Assembly (NCBI RefSeq): GCF_030373225.1
Contig: NZ_JAUCZG010000029.1
Coordinates: 1-58,575 of the forward strand
DNA: 58,575 nucleotides
Direction of reading: 5' to 3'
Source: Hydrogenophaga sp.
Lineage (GTDB): Bacteria; Pseudomonadota; Gammaproteobacteria; Burkholderiales; Burkholderiaceae_C
Shown here in pieces: positions 1 to 9,396 of this stretch. A model generated the notes under the pieces. It ran no database searches. It saw only the letters and a list, made by a program, of their open reading frames with translations, and had not been told where the DNA came from. A program made the translations under genes and the position numbers. Numbering within the stretch: position 1 is the first letter of the stretch; each line of letters opens with the position of its first letter.

Positions 1-2
1 AT

Positions 3-3000
3 CTGCTGACCTTACTCGGTGGCAGGTGTTGCACTTCACTTTTGAATCCGCCCATTATTATTGGGTCGGGCGACAGAATGAGCGAAACCGAGTTCGCCAC
101 GCAATTCAAAAACTCGAATAAGTCGGTGGTGGAGCTGTTCAATTCGGCCGCCAGCGGCAAGCCCATCACCATCTGGAACACAGGCAGCAAGGGCGAGCGC
201 ATCAAGAACGAGCCAGCCACCAAGGAGGTGACCTTGCTGGTCGAGCGCATGGCCAAGGTCTTCAACGAGTGGGCCTGGTCAAACGACGACCGCGTGCAGA
301 AGGTGGTGGACGCCTTCAACGAGAAGATGAACACCCACGTCGCGCGCCAGTACGACGGGAACAAGTACCTTCGTGCGGTGGGCGCCAGCCCGTCGATTGA
401 ACTGCGCACGACGCAGAAGAATGCCGCCTGGCGCATCGTGCAGGCGCCGACCGTGCTGCTGGACCATGTGGTCGGTGCCGGCAAGACCTTCACTGTCATC
501 ACCGGGGCCATGCAGCGCCGCCGGCTGGGCCTGTCCCGCAAGCCCATGATCGTGGTGCCCAACCATTTGGTGACGCAGTGGGCCCGCGACTTCTACGCCC
601 TGTATCCAGGGGCCAAGATCCTGGCCGCCACGCCTGATGACTTCGCCAAGAACCGCCGCCGTCGGCTGTTCTCGCGCATTGCCACCGGCGACTTCGATGC
701 GGTCATCATCGGTCACTCGTCCCTGGCGTTCATCGAAACGCCGACGGCCGATCAGGAATTGGTCATCAATGAGCAGATCAAAGAACTACAGGACGTTCTG
801 AACGAACTCAAGGCCAAGAAGGAGAGCGGTCGCACCCTCACGCAGATTCAAGAGAAGCTGCAAAAGTACGAGGGCAAGCTGAAAGCACTTCGGGATGTGC
901 GCCGGGATGAAATCGGCATCGACTTCGAGAGAATGGGTGTTGACTACCTCGCCGTCGATGAAATGCACGAGTTCAAGAATCTTGAGTATTCGACGGCCGG
1001 CGAGCGCGTGGTCGGCATGAACGACCCCAAAGGCTCCAAAAAGGCTTTTGACCTGTACCTGAAAATTCGCGGGCTGCTGGCCCGAGGTGGCGCGGTGACG
1101 GGCGCCACGGGTACGCCCGTGTCGAACTCGCTGGTCGAGCTCTACACGATGATGAAGTACCTGGCGCACAAGGATCTTGTGGACCGCAACCAGTTGAACT
1201 TTGATTCGTGGTCGGGCGCCTACGCGCGCACCGAAACCAAACTGGAGTACACCGCCACGCAGAAGCTAAAGCCACGCCGCGTGCTGGCCGGGTTGAACAA
1301 CCTGAGCGCGCTCAAGCAGCTTTACGAGCAGTTTGCCGATGTCATCAGCATGGCCGACCTCAAGCGCATCCATGCGGAGGACATCCGGCGCAAGAACGCC
1401 AAGAATGGAACGACCCTGCGCGAAGACTTCCCGGTGCCCAAAGTCAAGAGCGGCGGCCGGTTGCTGGAGTCGGGTCCGATCACCGAGGCGCAGTCCACCT
1501 ACATGGATTACTTGGTTGCGCGTATGCAGGCCATCGAGGCCAACAAGCGAAACAAGGAGTACGCCAGGATCGACAACCCGCTGTATGTGCTCACCGACGC
1601 GCGCAAGATGTCGCTGGACATCCGTATTGTTGACCCAACCGCGCCGCGCGATGCGAACGGCAAGGTGATGCGGGCCGCAGCCAACGTGTTCAACACATGG
1701 AAGGCTTGGGAGAAAGATCGCGGCGCGCAGCTGATTTTCTGCGACCTGTCAACGCCGGCCAAGAACGCCGTGAAGGAGGCCCGAAGCCTGATCCGCGAAA
1801 GCGTTGAGAAGTTGTTTGGTGGTGGTGCTGATGGCAAGCGCCTGCTGGCCCGCGTCACGGCGCTGCCGACGTTTATTGAACAGTGGCGCCTGCTAGAAGG
1901 CATGGCCCAAGAGGTGATCGAAAGCCCGAACACAGACACAGAGATTGCGGAGAAGATGGAGGCCTACTTGACTGGCCTAGAGGACGTGGACGCAACCATG
2001 ACCACGGCTGACGTGGGTTTCTCGGTCTACGACGACATGCGCGCGGTGCTGGTGGAAAAGGGCATCCCGGAAGCCGAGATCGCCTTTATCCATGACTACA
2101 ACACCCCCGAGCAGAAAGCCAAGTTGTTTGCCGACGTGAACGACGGCAACATCCGCGTGCTGATGGGTTCGTCTGCCAAGATGGGCGCCGGCACCAACGC
2201 GCAGCGCCGCCTGGTGGCCCTGCATCACATGGACGCGCCGTGGCGCCCCTCCGACGTGGAGCAGCGCGAGGGTCGGATCATCCGGCAGCAAAACGCGCTG
2301 TACGAGCGCGACCCGGATGGGTTCGAGGTGGACATTCGCGCCTACTCCACCGCCGGCACAAGCGATGCCGTCATGTGGCAGGTGCTGGAGCGCAAGTCAC
2401 GCGCCATCGAGGAATTCCGCAATGCCGGCCTGGACCACACCGACGAGGAAGGCAGCGACTCCAACCAGTACGCCGAGTTCATGGCGCAGTCCACCGGCAA
2501 TCCGGTGTTCAAGCTCAAGTTGGAAGCCGAGCGTGAGGTGGATCTTCTGGACACCGACTCGCGCGGCGAACTGCTGGCACGCAGCCAGGCGCAGGGGTTC
2601 CTGAGAACCTACGATGAAGACGTAGCAGCGGCACAGAAGGCCATTGACTATGCCGAGGCGGCTGACGTGTCCACCGTGGAGGTGGCGGGCCAGAAAGGCA
2701 CCGCAGCTGAACTGCAAGCCGTGGAAGCCGTGGAGCGCCAGAAGTACGAGAAGGCCTATGGCGAGTACCTGGCGCGCAAACCCGCAGCTGAGCGGGCGCT
2801 GAAAGAGTGGGAATCGCTGACCCCGCTAGAGCGCGGCGACAAGCCCAAGATGCCTGCCACGCCGAGTATGCCGGGTCTGTTGAGCAAGGGTATGCAGGAT
2901 GCTTCGGGTTATGCCCGCGCCATCAAGGCCGCGTTGGGGAACGCTACGCCATCCGGGTATGAGTTCAATTTTGGCACGCTGCGCTTGCGGGTGCGGCAAA

Positions 3001-4109
3001 GCCTGCTGGCCGAAGACCAATGGGTGTTGCAGGCCTGGAACGGCTCCGGGTTTGAAACATACGCATGGGGAGAAGGCAAGGCCGCCGATGCTTCATCGAA
3101 GCTGGCCAATGCGCTGGCGCCCGATTCGCTGCTCTCCATGGCGAAGGATTTTGGCGTCGAGGGCAAGCGCCGCCTGGACTCTCTGAAAGGGCAGTACGAC
3201 ACCAAGCTCAAGATCGCCGGCAAGAAAATCGACACTAGCAAGCTGGCCGAGGCAAAGAGCGTGATGGAGTGGCTGCGCTCGCAAGTTTCCTTTGCCGAGC
3301 AGCAGGCTGACATCCGCCGCGGCGAACGGCCCAATCGCTACATCCAGGGCGACAAGAAGCGCCCGCTGTACCAGGCCAGGGTTGAGGCCGGCGAACAGAT
3401 CATGGTGGACTTCGAGGGCGAGGTGTACCAGCTGACTGGGTTCAAGGACGGCAGTTACATGCAGGCCGTGGGCGCGGATGGCCGAGAGGTGATGCTGTTC
3501 ATGCCTCTGGACAAGGATGGCAAACGAAACGCCGAGCGCCTGGTGGAGAAGCCGCGCGGCGTGACCTTCTCCGGGTTGATGAAGCAGGGCGGGAAGCCCA
3601 AAACGGGCACCAACCTCGCGCAGACCGGTGCACCCGAGGGCAACGAAGCAGATGTGGTGTTCAGTCAGGGCCTGCTGGCCCCGGCATCAGGCCCGAAGCC
3701 AACCCCTGACCAGATTCAGCGGCTTGTTGACAAGCTTCAGAAAGTTTCCAAAGAGAGTCTCCCGGTCCATGTTCGCGCAAGCCCAAGCCAACTGCCTGGG
3801 CTCCGGGAACCAGTCGGGACAAGTCCCAGCGGCGCCCTCTTCGGTGGCAAGATTTACCTCTTCACCGACAACATCGGCTCTTTCGGGGAGGCTTACGCCA
3901 CGCTGTTCCATGAGATTTTCCATCTGGGGTTGCAGAAGGTTGTTCCGGCAGAGGACTACGGCTCTTTGCTGAAGAGGTCTGCAGATAGCCCACTTGTTGC
4001 GAAGTATGCGCTTCAGTGGAAGCAATCGCCAGAGGGGCTGCAGAGGGCCAAGACGGGCAGCCAAGATGCGTCTCGTGCTGACTTTTGCGTACATTCGCGA
4101 TGGCGCTGA
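3..4109 (+). CDS. Mobile-element polyvalent SNF2/DEAD-type helicase, partial at both ends
   Basis: This is a helicase module of the giant methylase-helicase polyvalent proteins carried by plasmids, phages and integrative elements. Counting from the first possible start (TTG at 42), a Walker A motif (HVVGAGKT) lies near residue 140, a DEAH-like box (AVDEMHEF) near 304, TGATGTPVSNS near 353, and helicase motif VI (QREGRIIRQQN) near 740. A coiled, charged region follows. A metalloprotease-like HEIFH motif sits near 1290. The frame is open to the window edge, and family members normally carry a DNA methylase domain upstream, so the 5' end is missing. The last ~15 residues do not look like the family and abut unrelated sequence, so the 3' end also looks cut off. 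Helicase assignment is firm; the exact role in the element is unknown. Confidence 0.75.
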   Translation: MLTLLGGRCCTSLLNPPIIIGSGDRMSETEFATQFKNSNKSVVELFNSAASGKPITIWNTGSKGERIKNEPATKEVTLLVERMAKVFNEWAWSNDDRVQKVVDAFNEKMNTHVARQYDGNKYLRAVGASPSIELRTTQKNAAWRIVQAPTVLLDHVVGAGKTFTVITGAMQRRRLGLSRKPMIVVPNHLVTQWARDFYALYPGAKILAATPDDFAKNRRRRLFSRIATGDFDAVIIGHSSLAFIETPTADQELVINEQIKELQDVLNELKAKKESGRTLTQIQEKLQKYEGKLKALRDVRRDEIGIDFERMGVDYLAVDEMHEFKNLEYSTAGERVVGMNDPKGSKKAFDLYLKIRGLLARGGAVTGATGTPVSNSLVELYTMMKYLAHKDLVDRNQLNFDSWSGAYARTETKLEYTATQKLKPRRVLAGLNNLSALKQLYEQFADVISMADLKRIHAEDIRRKNAKNGTTLREDFPVPKVKSGGRLLESGPITEAQSTYMDYLVARMQAIEANKRNKEYARIDNPLYVLTDARKMSLDIRIVDPTAPRDANGKVMRAAANVFNTWKAWEKDRGAQLIFCDLSTPAKNAVKEARSLIRESVEKLFGGGADGKRLLARVTALPTFIEQWRLLEGMAQEVIESPNTDTEIAEKMEAYLTGLEDVDATMTTADVGFSVYDDMRAVLVEKGIPEAEIAFIHDYNTPEQKAKLFADVNDGNIRVLMGSSAKMGAGTNAQRRLVALHHMDAPWRPSDVEQREGRIIRQQNALYERDPDGFEVDIRAYSTAGTSDAVMWQVLERKSRAIEEFRNAGLDHTDEEGSDSNQYAEFMAQSTGNPVFKLKLEAEREVDLLDTDSRGELLARSQAQGFLRTYDEDVAAAQKAIDYAEAADVSTVEVAGQKGTAAELQAVEAVERQKYEKAYGEYLARKPAAERALKEWESLTPLERGDKPKMPATPSMPGLLSKGMQDASGYARAIKAALGNATPSGYEFNFGTLRLRVRQSLLAEDQWVLQAWNGSGFETYAWGEGKAADASSKLANALAPDSLLSMAKDFGVEGKRRLDSLKGQYDTKLKIAGKKIDTSKLAEAKSVMEWLRSQVSFAEQQADIRRGERPNRYIQGDKKRPLYQARVEAGEQIMVDFEGEVYQLTGFKDGSYMQAVGADGREVMLFMPLDKDGKRNAERLVEKPRGVTFSGLMKQGGKPKTGTNLAQTGAPEGNEADVVFSQGLLAPASGPKPTPDQIQRLVDKLQKVSKESLPVHVRASPSQLPGLREPVGTSPSGALFGGKIYLFTDNIGSFGEAYATLFHEIFHLGLQKVVPAEDYGSLLKRSADSPLVAKYALQWKQSPEGLQRAKTGSQDASRADFCVHSRWR

Positions 4110-4426
4110 GGTCCTTCTTCATGCCCAGCCACACTTCAGGTTTTTTCATGTACTGAGGCTCACCATCGGGTGCGGTTAGTGAGCACGGTTAGTGCGAAAT
4201 CGGCTCATGGGCGCTTGCTGCCAACCACGGGATATCTGGTGGACAAAACTGTCCAAGTCTAGGCGCTGTAGTAGCGTGGGTTCCCCCGCTGCCCATTGGG
4301 CGCTACGGGCGTGGTACGCACCGCGAGTACGCAGGCTGCGTCCGGGCGAGGCCTCACACGCTGGATACTCTTTACAAAACCCGGTACTGCTGGCTACACC
4401 GTGGCTACACGGAATCGCCAGAAACG
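4110..4426. other. Gene-free junction between truncated helicase and tRNA-His
   Basis: No convincing gene is present. A tandem direct repeat, TGGCTACACCG at 4391-4401 and TGGCTACACGG at 4402-4412, lies just left of the tRNA-His terminator. Repeats of this kind are common near integrase attachment regions beside tRNA genes, but no integrase is present. A minus-strand start at 4149 reads about 25 plausible residues before running antisense into the helicase gene, which may be the stump of another disrupted gene. Interpretation as an old element/chromosome junction is inference. Confidence 0.4.
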
Positions 4427-4450
4427 AAAAAGCCCGGTCGAAACCGGGCT
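4427..4450 (-). terminator. Rho-independent terminator of tRNA-His
   Basis: A perfect 8-bp stem (AGCCCGGT/ACCGGGCT) with a 4-base loop is followed on the minus strand by a T run. It begins about 17 bases after the tRNA-His CCA end. Confidence 0.85.
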
Positions 4451-4466
4451 AAGTCGTTGAATTATA

Positions 4467-4543
4467 TGGGGTGGCTGATGGGGCTCGAACCCACGACAAC
4501 AGGAATCACAATCCTGGACTCTACCAACTGAGCTACAGCCACC
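4467..4543 (-). tRNA. tRNA-His (GTG anticodon)
   Basis: The cloverleaf reads cleanly on the minus strand. It has the extra G-1 paired with C73 that is diagnostic of tRNA-His, the D-loop AGCTCAGTTGGTAGAG, the anticodon loop TTGTGAT, the T-arm GGGTTCGAGCCCC and an encoded CCA. Its 3' end faces the truncated mobile-element gene, so it is a plausible integration target. Confidence 0.95.
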
Positions 4544-4599
4544 GCAAGCGGCAAATTATAGCCCGAACTCGAGTCGCCCCGGCAACGGTGCTGTCTGGC

Positions 4600-6522
4600 T
4601 CAACGGGCAGCCACCGCTGCGGGTTTGGGCTCGTCCACCAGAATGCGGACCTTGAAACGCTCCTTGAGGGTCTCGTAGTAAGCCAGGCTTTCTGCCGTGG
4701 CCCACCACTGGCTGTATTGCTGAACTTCCTGTTGCAGCGCCTGCGCTTCGCGCGTCACGCGCGGCAGCACCTTTTCCACCTTCACGATCGCATAACCTTC
4801 GCGCTCGATCGGCACACCGACCCAGGCCGGCAGGCTCTTCGGATCGGCACTCAGGGCTGCAAGCAGCACTGGCTGGGCAAGGCCTTGCGGGTTCTCGCGC
4901 GACACGGTCTGCACGGCAGACAGCCCGCTGGGAGCGCCACCGGCCTTCCAGGCCTCCAGTTGACGGGCGCCCTCTTCCCGCGCCAGTTCCACCGAGCGCT
5001 GCGCGACCAGGCGGGTGCGCACCGCATCGCGCACTTCGTCCAGAGGCCGCGTGCGCGCGGGTGAGTGCTTCACCACGCGCGCCGAGACCAGCTGGCTGGA
5101 GCCGGTTTCAACGGCTTCGGTGTTGCGCTTTTGCTCGACGGCATCCGGCGCAAACAAGGCGGCCAGCAATCGATCGTTGGCCAGCACGCCGGTGGCTCCG
5201 GCCTGGGGCTGTCGCTGCACGCCCTGCGCTGTTGCAATTTCAAGCTTGAGGCGCTCTGCCGCCGGCTTGAGGCTGTCGGCCTGTTCGTAGACCAGGTTGC
5301 TGAAGGTTTCGGCGGCCTCGGCGAACTGTCGCTGCGCCTGCTGCTGCCGCAGCTCGGCCTCGATCTCCGGCTTCATGGACTCAAAACTGCGCTGGGGCGG
5401 TGTCTTGATGTCGGTGAGCTGGATGATGTGGAAGCCGAACTCGGTCTCCACCAGATCGGAGATGCCGCCTTTGGGCAGCGCGTACACCACATCTTCAAAC
5501 GGCTTGACCATCGCGCCGCGTGCGAAGAAGTCGAGATCGCCTCCGCTCGCTGCAGAGCCGGGATCCTGTGATTGCGCCTTGGCCACTTCTGCAAAGGTTT
5601 CGGGATTCTTGCGCACCTGTTCCAGCAAGGCGGCTGCCTTGGCTCGCACGGCTTCCTTGTCGGCTGCGGGTGCGCCCGCAGGCACCGTCAGCAGGATGTG
5701 GCTGGCACGGCGCTCTTCGGCGCCGGCGAGGCGACCGGCGTTTTGATCGTAGTAGGCGCGGACATCGGCTTCATTGAGTGCGAGCGTCGACTGGAGGGCT
5801 TTTGCATCGAGCACCAGGTATTCGATGTCGGCCTGCTCGGGCGCCTGGAACAGCGGGCCGTTCGCGTTGTAGAAAGCTTCGATCTCGGCATCGGTGGGTT
5901 TGACGCTCGCGGCAAACTCGGCGGCATTGAAGCGCGCAACCTGAACCTCGCGGCGCTCAAAGAATGCATTCAAGGAAACGTTGGCCAGGCCCGTGGGCGC
6001 AAAGCCCGAACCCGAGATGGATTGGGACACCTGGCGCTGCGACAGGTCGGCCCGGACCCGCGCCTCGAACATCTCGGGCGTCAAGCCCTGGCGCGCCAAC
6101 AGCGCGCGATAGGCCTCCACGTCCAGCGTGCCGTCGGTCTTGCGAAGGGTCGCAATGGCTTCGTTCTGCTGCAGCTCACGCGCCAGGCGCTGATCACTCG
6201 TGAACAGGTTGAATTTTTGCGCTGCCACGCCCAACACGCGTTCGCGCACCAGGCGCTCCAGCGTGGCGTAACGGGCTTCGTCGCTCTCGAGCAGCCGCGC
6301 GTCCAGGGTGGGCATGGCTTCACGCACGCGTTGCGTTTCAAGCTGGTGCGCCTGATCCCATTCGGTCTTGGTGATGTCTTCGCCATCCACCGTTGCCACA
6401 GGCTCGCCTTCGCCGTCAAAGCGGGTGTAGCCCTCGATGCCGAAGAGAACGAACGAAGGAATGATCAGGATCATCAAGAAGCCCATGAGGTACTTCTTGT
6501 GGTTGCGGATGGTATCGAACAT
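4600..6522 (-). CDS. ppiD: Peptidylprolyl isomerase PpiD (SurA-N / parvulin type)
   Basis: PpiD is an inner-membrane-anchored periplasmic folding factor for proteins leaving the Sec translocon. The 640-residue protein begins with a short cytoplasmic stretch and one membrane helix (about residues 10-30, LMGFLMILIIPSFVLFGIEG). A SurA_N_3 chaperone region follows. The parvulin (rotamase) domain is near residues 270-370, recognised by RRASHILL, GGDLDFFARG and FGFHIIQL. The long C-terminal region matches the family, whose usual length is about 620-650. ATG at 6522 is the start that precedes the membrane anchor. It stands between two tRNA genes on the same strand, and a strong terminator separates it from tRNA-Val upstream, so it needs its own promoter. 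Confidence 0.93.
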   Translation of the reverse strand: MFDTIRNHKKYLMGFLMILIIPSFVLFGIEGYTRFDGEGEPVATVDGEDITKTEWDQAHQLETQRVREAMPTLDARLLESDEARYATLERLVRERVLGVAAQKFNLFTSDQRLARELQQNEAIATLRKTDGTLDVEAYRALLARQGLTPEMFEARVRADLSQRQVSQSISGSGFAPTGLANVSLNAFFERREVQVARFNAAEFAASVKPTDAEIEAFYNANGPLFQAPEQADIEYLVLDAKALQSTLALNEADVRAYYDQNAGRLAGAEERRASHILLTVPAGAPAADKEAVRAKAAALLEQVRKNPETFAEVAKAQSQDPGSAASGGDLDFFARGAMVKPFEDVVYALPKGGISDLVETEFGFHIIQLTDIKTPPQRSFESMKPEIEAELRQQQAQRQFAEAAETFSNLVYEQADSLKPAAERLKLEIATAQGVQRQPQAGATGVLANDRLLAALFAPDAVEQKRNTEAVETGSSQLVSARVVKHSPARTRPLDEVRDAVRTRLVAQRSVELAREEGARQLEAWKAGGAPSGLSAVQTVSRENPQGLAQPVLLAALSADPKSLPAWVGVPIEREGYAIVKVEKVLPRVTREAQALQQEVQQYSQWWATAESLAYYETLKERFKVRILVDEPKPAAVAAR

Positions 6523-6578
6523 GCCTGGAACCCTGCTGCTTCAAAAAGAATGAAAAGTGTCGCCGGTGCCGACAACAA

Positions 6579-6605
6579 AAAAGGCGAACCCGGGTTCGCC
6601 TTTTT
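6579..6605. terminator. Rho-independent terminator between tRNA-Val and ppiD
   Basis: GGCGAACCC/GGGTTCGCC forms a perfect self-complementary stem (6583-6600), with an A run on the left and a T run on the right, so it can act in both directions. In context it ends tRNA-Val transcription. Confidence 0.85.
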
Positions 6606-6610
6606 GATGG

Positions 6611-6686
6611 TGGTGGGTGCTGACGGGGTCGAACCGCCGACCTACGCCTTGTAAGGGCGCCGCTCTACCGACTGAGCTAAGCACCC
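6611..6686 (-). tRNA. tRNA-Val (TAC anticodon)
   Basis: On the minus strand the sequence begins GGGTGCTTAGCTCAG, has the anticodon loop CTTACAA, the T-arm GGCGGTTCGACCCCG, a matching acceptor stem and an encoded ACCA end. It lies 18 bases downstream of the HU gene and may be co-transcribed with it. Confidence 0.95.
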
Positions 6687-6704
6687 CACCGAAAAGCGGG
6701 CACC

Positions 6705-6977
6705 TCAGTTCAGTGCGTCTTTGAGGGCCTTGCCCGGGCGGAACTTCGGCACTTTGGCGGCCTTGATTTTAATCTCGTCGCCGGTGCGCGGATTGCGACC
6801 CTTGCGGGCGGGGCGCTTGGTGACGGCGAACGAACCGAAACCCACGAGCGACACGGTGCCGCCTTTCTTGAGGGTGGTGCGGATGGCGGTGATGGTCGAG
6901 TCGAGTGCACGCGTGGCGGCCGCCTTGGAGATGTCGGCGTTCTTGGCGATGTGTTCGACGAGTTCTGTTTTGTTCAC
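6705..6977 (-). CDS. hupB: HU-family nucleoid DNA-binding protein
   Basis: HU is a small histone-like protein that bends DNA as a dimer and helps compact the nucleoid. The 90 residues match the family length exactly. They start with [19 protein letters not shown] and contain the DNA-binding arm hallmark [21 protein letters not shown]. The chosen start is GTG at 6977, preceded by GAGGGG. A good sigma-70 promoter lies about 135 bases upstream. tRNA-Val follows closely on the same strand. Confidence 0.95.
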   Translation of the reverse strand: MNKTELVEHIAKNADISKAAATRALDSTITAIRTTLKKGGTVSLVGFGSFAVTKRPARKGRNPRTGDEIKIKAAKVPKFRPGKALKDALN

Positions 6978-7111
6978 AAATGGCCCCTCTTGGATTGAGA
7001 TGAGTTGTTCCGCAGGTACAAAGCTTGTCCTGAAACGGCGCGGATGGCTGCCGTGGGACTGGGTCTGTTGGATGCTGGGTCACGAGAGATGACCGTGACA
7101 CACGCAAAGCG

Positions 7112-7141
7112 ATTAGACCCATGGCCCGCAACCCCTGTCAA
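7112..7141 (-). promoter_or_regulatory. Sigma-70 promoter of the HU gene
   Basis: On the minus strand TTGACA (7136-7141) is separated by 18 bases from TCTAAT (7112-7117), upstream of the HU start at 6977. The perfect -35 and near-consensus -10 make this the most likely HU promoter, with a leader of roughly 130 bases. Confidence 0.6.
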
Positions 7142-7232
7142 TACACAGCGGCGGCGTGCGCCACCCCGGTGGCTCAAGAGGCGAGATTCTAGACGCTTTC
7201 ACTGCCGCCACTCTCGCGCACAGCCGGTGCGA

Positions 7233-8324
7233 TCAGCCCTTGATCGCCTGCGCGATGGCGCGACCGACATCGGAGGTGCCGGCCCGTCCGCCCAGGTCGG
7301 CGGTGCGTGGCGCGCCGCTGTCGGGCAGCAGCACCGACTCGATGGCACCCATCACGGCATCGTGCGCCGCCTTGTGACCCAAGAAGTCGAGCATCAGCGC
7401 CCCACACCAGATCTGCCCGATCGGATTGGCAATGCCGCGCCCTGCTATGTCCGGTGCCGAACCATGCACCGGCTCGAAGAGCGACGGGTGCCGGCGCGTG
7501 GGATTGAGGTTGGCACTCGGCGCGATCCCGATGGTGCCGGTGCAGGCGGGCCCGAGATCGGACAGGATGTCGCCGAACAGGTTGCTGCCGACCACCACGT
7601 CGAAGAAGTCGGGCCGTTGCACGAAATGCGCGGTCAGGATGTCGATGTGGAACTTGTCGACCGTCACATCGGGGTAGGCCTTGGCCATCTCGGCCACGCG
7701 CTCGTCCCAGTAGGGCATGGTGATGGCGATGCCGTTGCTCTTGGTGGCGCTGGTGAGGTGTTTTTTCGGGCGCGAACGAGCGGTCTCGAACGCGTAGCGC
7801 AGCACGCGGTCGACACCGATGCGCGACATCACGGTTTCCTGCATCACGATCTCGCGCTCGGTGCCGGGGTACATGCGCCCGCCGATGCTGCTGTACTCGC
7901 CTTCGGTGTTCTCTCGCACGATGACCATGTCGATCTCGCCGGGCGCGCGCGCACTGCCGTCTCGACGCACCACCGGGGCAATCACGCCGGGCATCAGGCG
8001 CGCCGGGCGCACGTTGACGTATTGGTCGAACTCGCGGCGGAACAGCAGCAGCGAGCCCCACAGGGAGATGTGGTCGGGCACCTTGTCGGGCCAGCCGACC
8101 GCGCCGAAGTAGATGGCGTCGTGACCTCCGATCTGGTCCTTCCAGTCGTCGGGCAGCATCTTGCCGTGTCGCTCGAAGTAGTCGCAGCTCGAGAAGTCGA
8201 AATGGTCGAACTGGAGATCGATGCCGAAGCGGCTTGCAGCGGCCTCCAGAACCCGGATGCCTTCGGGCACGACTTCGGTTCCGATGCCGTCTCCGGCGAT
8301 GACGGCAATGCGATGCTGACTCAT
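7233..8324 (-). CDS. Tartrate / D-malate dehydrogenase (isocitrate-isopropylmalate DH family)
   Basis: This is an NAD-dependent oxidative decarboxylase of the isopropylmalate/isocitrate dehydrogenase fold. It is closest in pattern to tartrate dehydrogenase/D-malate dehydrogenase (TtuC/DmlA), which turns D-malate into pyruvate. The N-terminus is the classic IAVIAGDGIGTEVVPEG. IVRENTEGEYSSIGG lies near residue 130, and the family signature NLFGDILSDLGP is near 245. The FEPVHGSAPDIAG motif of the NAD pocket follows. Length (363 residues) is normal. ATG at 8324 is chosen because the nucleotide-binding motif starts at once and GAGGT precedes it. It is divergent from a LysR gene, the arrangement seen for dmlA/dmlR, so induction by its substrate is likely. 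Exact substrate cannot be told from sequence. Confidence 0.85.
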   Translation of the reverse strand: MSQHRIAVIAGDGIGTEVVPEGIRVLEAAASRFGIDLQFDHFDFSSCDYFERHGKMLPDDWKDQIGGHDAIYFGAVGWPDKVPDHISLWGSLLLFRREFDQYVNVRPARLMPGVIAPVVRRDGSARAPGEIDMVIVRENTEGEYSSIGGRMYPGTEREIVMQETVMSRIGVDRVLRYAFETARSRPKKHLTSATKSNGIAITMPYWDERVAEMAKAYPDVTVDKFHIDILTAHFVQRPDFFDVVVGSNLFGDILSDLGPACTGTIGIAPSANLNPTRRHPSLFEPVHGSAPDIAGRGIANPIGQIWCGALMLDFLGHKAAHDAVMGAIESVLLPDSGAPRTADLGGRAGTSDVGRAIAQAIKG

Positions 8325-8415
8325 GGGTGCTACCTCGGGTTGGATGGGAGTGCACCAAGCATATCCACGCAGTGGGCAATAATTCGGCAATCCATTCATT
8401 CTGAAAAGGAAACAA

Positions 8416-9396
8416 TTGGACCGCCCCGACCTGGAACTGGTGCTCGCCGTGCGGCAACATGCCAGCCTCGTGATGGCCGCCCGTTCGATGCGGGTGGCGC
8501 CCTCGGTCGTGACCAAGCGGCTGGCCGCGCTGGAAGCGCAACTCGGCGTGCGCCTGTTCCAGCGCACCACGCGCAGCGTGAGTCCCACGGCCGAGGGCGA
8601 CACGCTGTGTGAACGCGCCGCTCACCTGCTGCGCGCGTTCGACGAGGTGGAAGCGGAGCTGCGCGAGCGCCAGCGCGAACCCTCAGGGCCGATCCGCCTG
8701 GCCGCGACACTGGGCTTCGGCCGACTCTGGGTGGGCCCTGCCCTGGCCGCATTCCAGGCGCGCCACCCCGGCGTGCAGGTGCAGGTGCAGTTGACCGAAC
8801 AGCTGCCCGACCTGGCCGTGGACGGGTTCGATGGCGCCATCTGGCTGTGGAACGCACCCGGCGATCGCGCCGCCGAATGGGTCTCGCGCCGGCTGGCCAC
8901 GAACCAGCGCGTGCTGGTGGCCGCGCCCGCCTACCTGGAGCAACACGGCACACCCGGCACCCTGCAGGATCTCGCCGGCCACGCCTGTCTGGTGGTCCGC
9001 GAAAACGGCGGCGGGCCCGGGCAGCGCTTTGACCACTGGCGGCTGCAGGCACGCGGTGATCCTCAGGTGAAGCATGTGCCGGTGCAGGGCCCGCTGTCGA
9101 GCAACTCCGGCGAACTGGTGCGCGACTGGTGCCTGGCCGGCCACGGCATCATGCTGCGAAGCCTGTGGGACATCGCGCCCCAGCTGGCCAGCGGGGCGCT
9201 GGTGCGGGTGTTGCCCGGTCACGCCATGCCCGACGCCGACATCCACTGGCTCGCGCCCTACCGGGCACAAGCCCCCCGGCGCATCCGACTGCTGGTGGAC
9301 TTTCTTGCCGAGCACTTCCGCACCGAGCCCTGGAAGCCGGCGCGGCGCAGCCCTAGCGCGAAGCGCGCACCACCAGGCTCACGCCGAACGCCGTGA
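8416..9396 (+). CDS. LysR-family transcriptional regulator (DmlR-like position)
   Basis: The protein has an N-terminal winged helix-turn-helix (about residues 1-60, with SMRVAPSVVTKRLAALEAQLGVRLFQRTTR) and a LysR substrate-binding domain from about 90. TTG at 8416 is used as start: it follows AAAAGGAAAC, and the next ATG lies inside the recognition region. The 91-base divergent gap with the tartrate/malate dehydrogenase gene suggests it controls that gene and itself. Its 3' end overlaps the convergent EamA gene by 44 bases, and the last ~25 residues are Arg/Pro-rich and unlike the family. Confidence 0.85.
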   Translation: MDRPDLELVLAVRQHASLVMAARSMRVAPSVVTKRLAALEAQLGVRLFQRTTRSVSPTAEGDTLCERAAHLLRAFDEVEAELRERQREPSGPIRLAATLGFGRLWVGPALAAFQARHPGVQVQVQLTEQLPDLAVDGFDGAIWLWNAPGDRAAEWVSRRLATNQRVLVAAPAYLEQHGTPGTLQDLAGHACLVVRENGGGPGQRFDHWRLQARGDPQVKHVPVQGPLSSNSGELVRDWCLAGHGIMLRSLWDIAPQLASGALVRVLPGHAMPDADIHWLAPYRAQAPRRIRLLVDFLAEHFRTEPWKPARRSPSAKRAPPGSRRTP

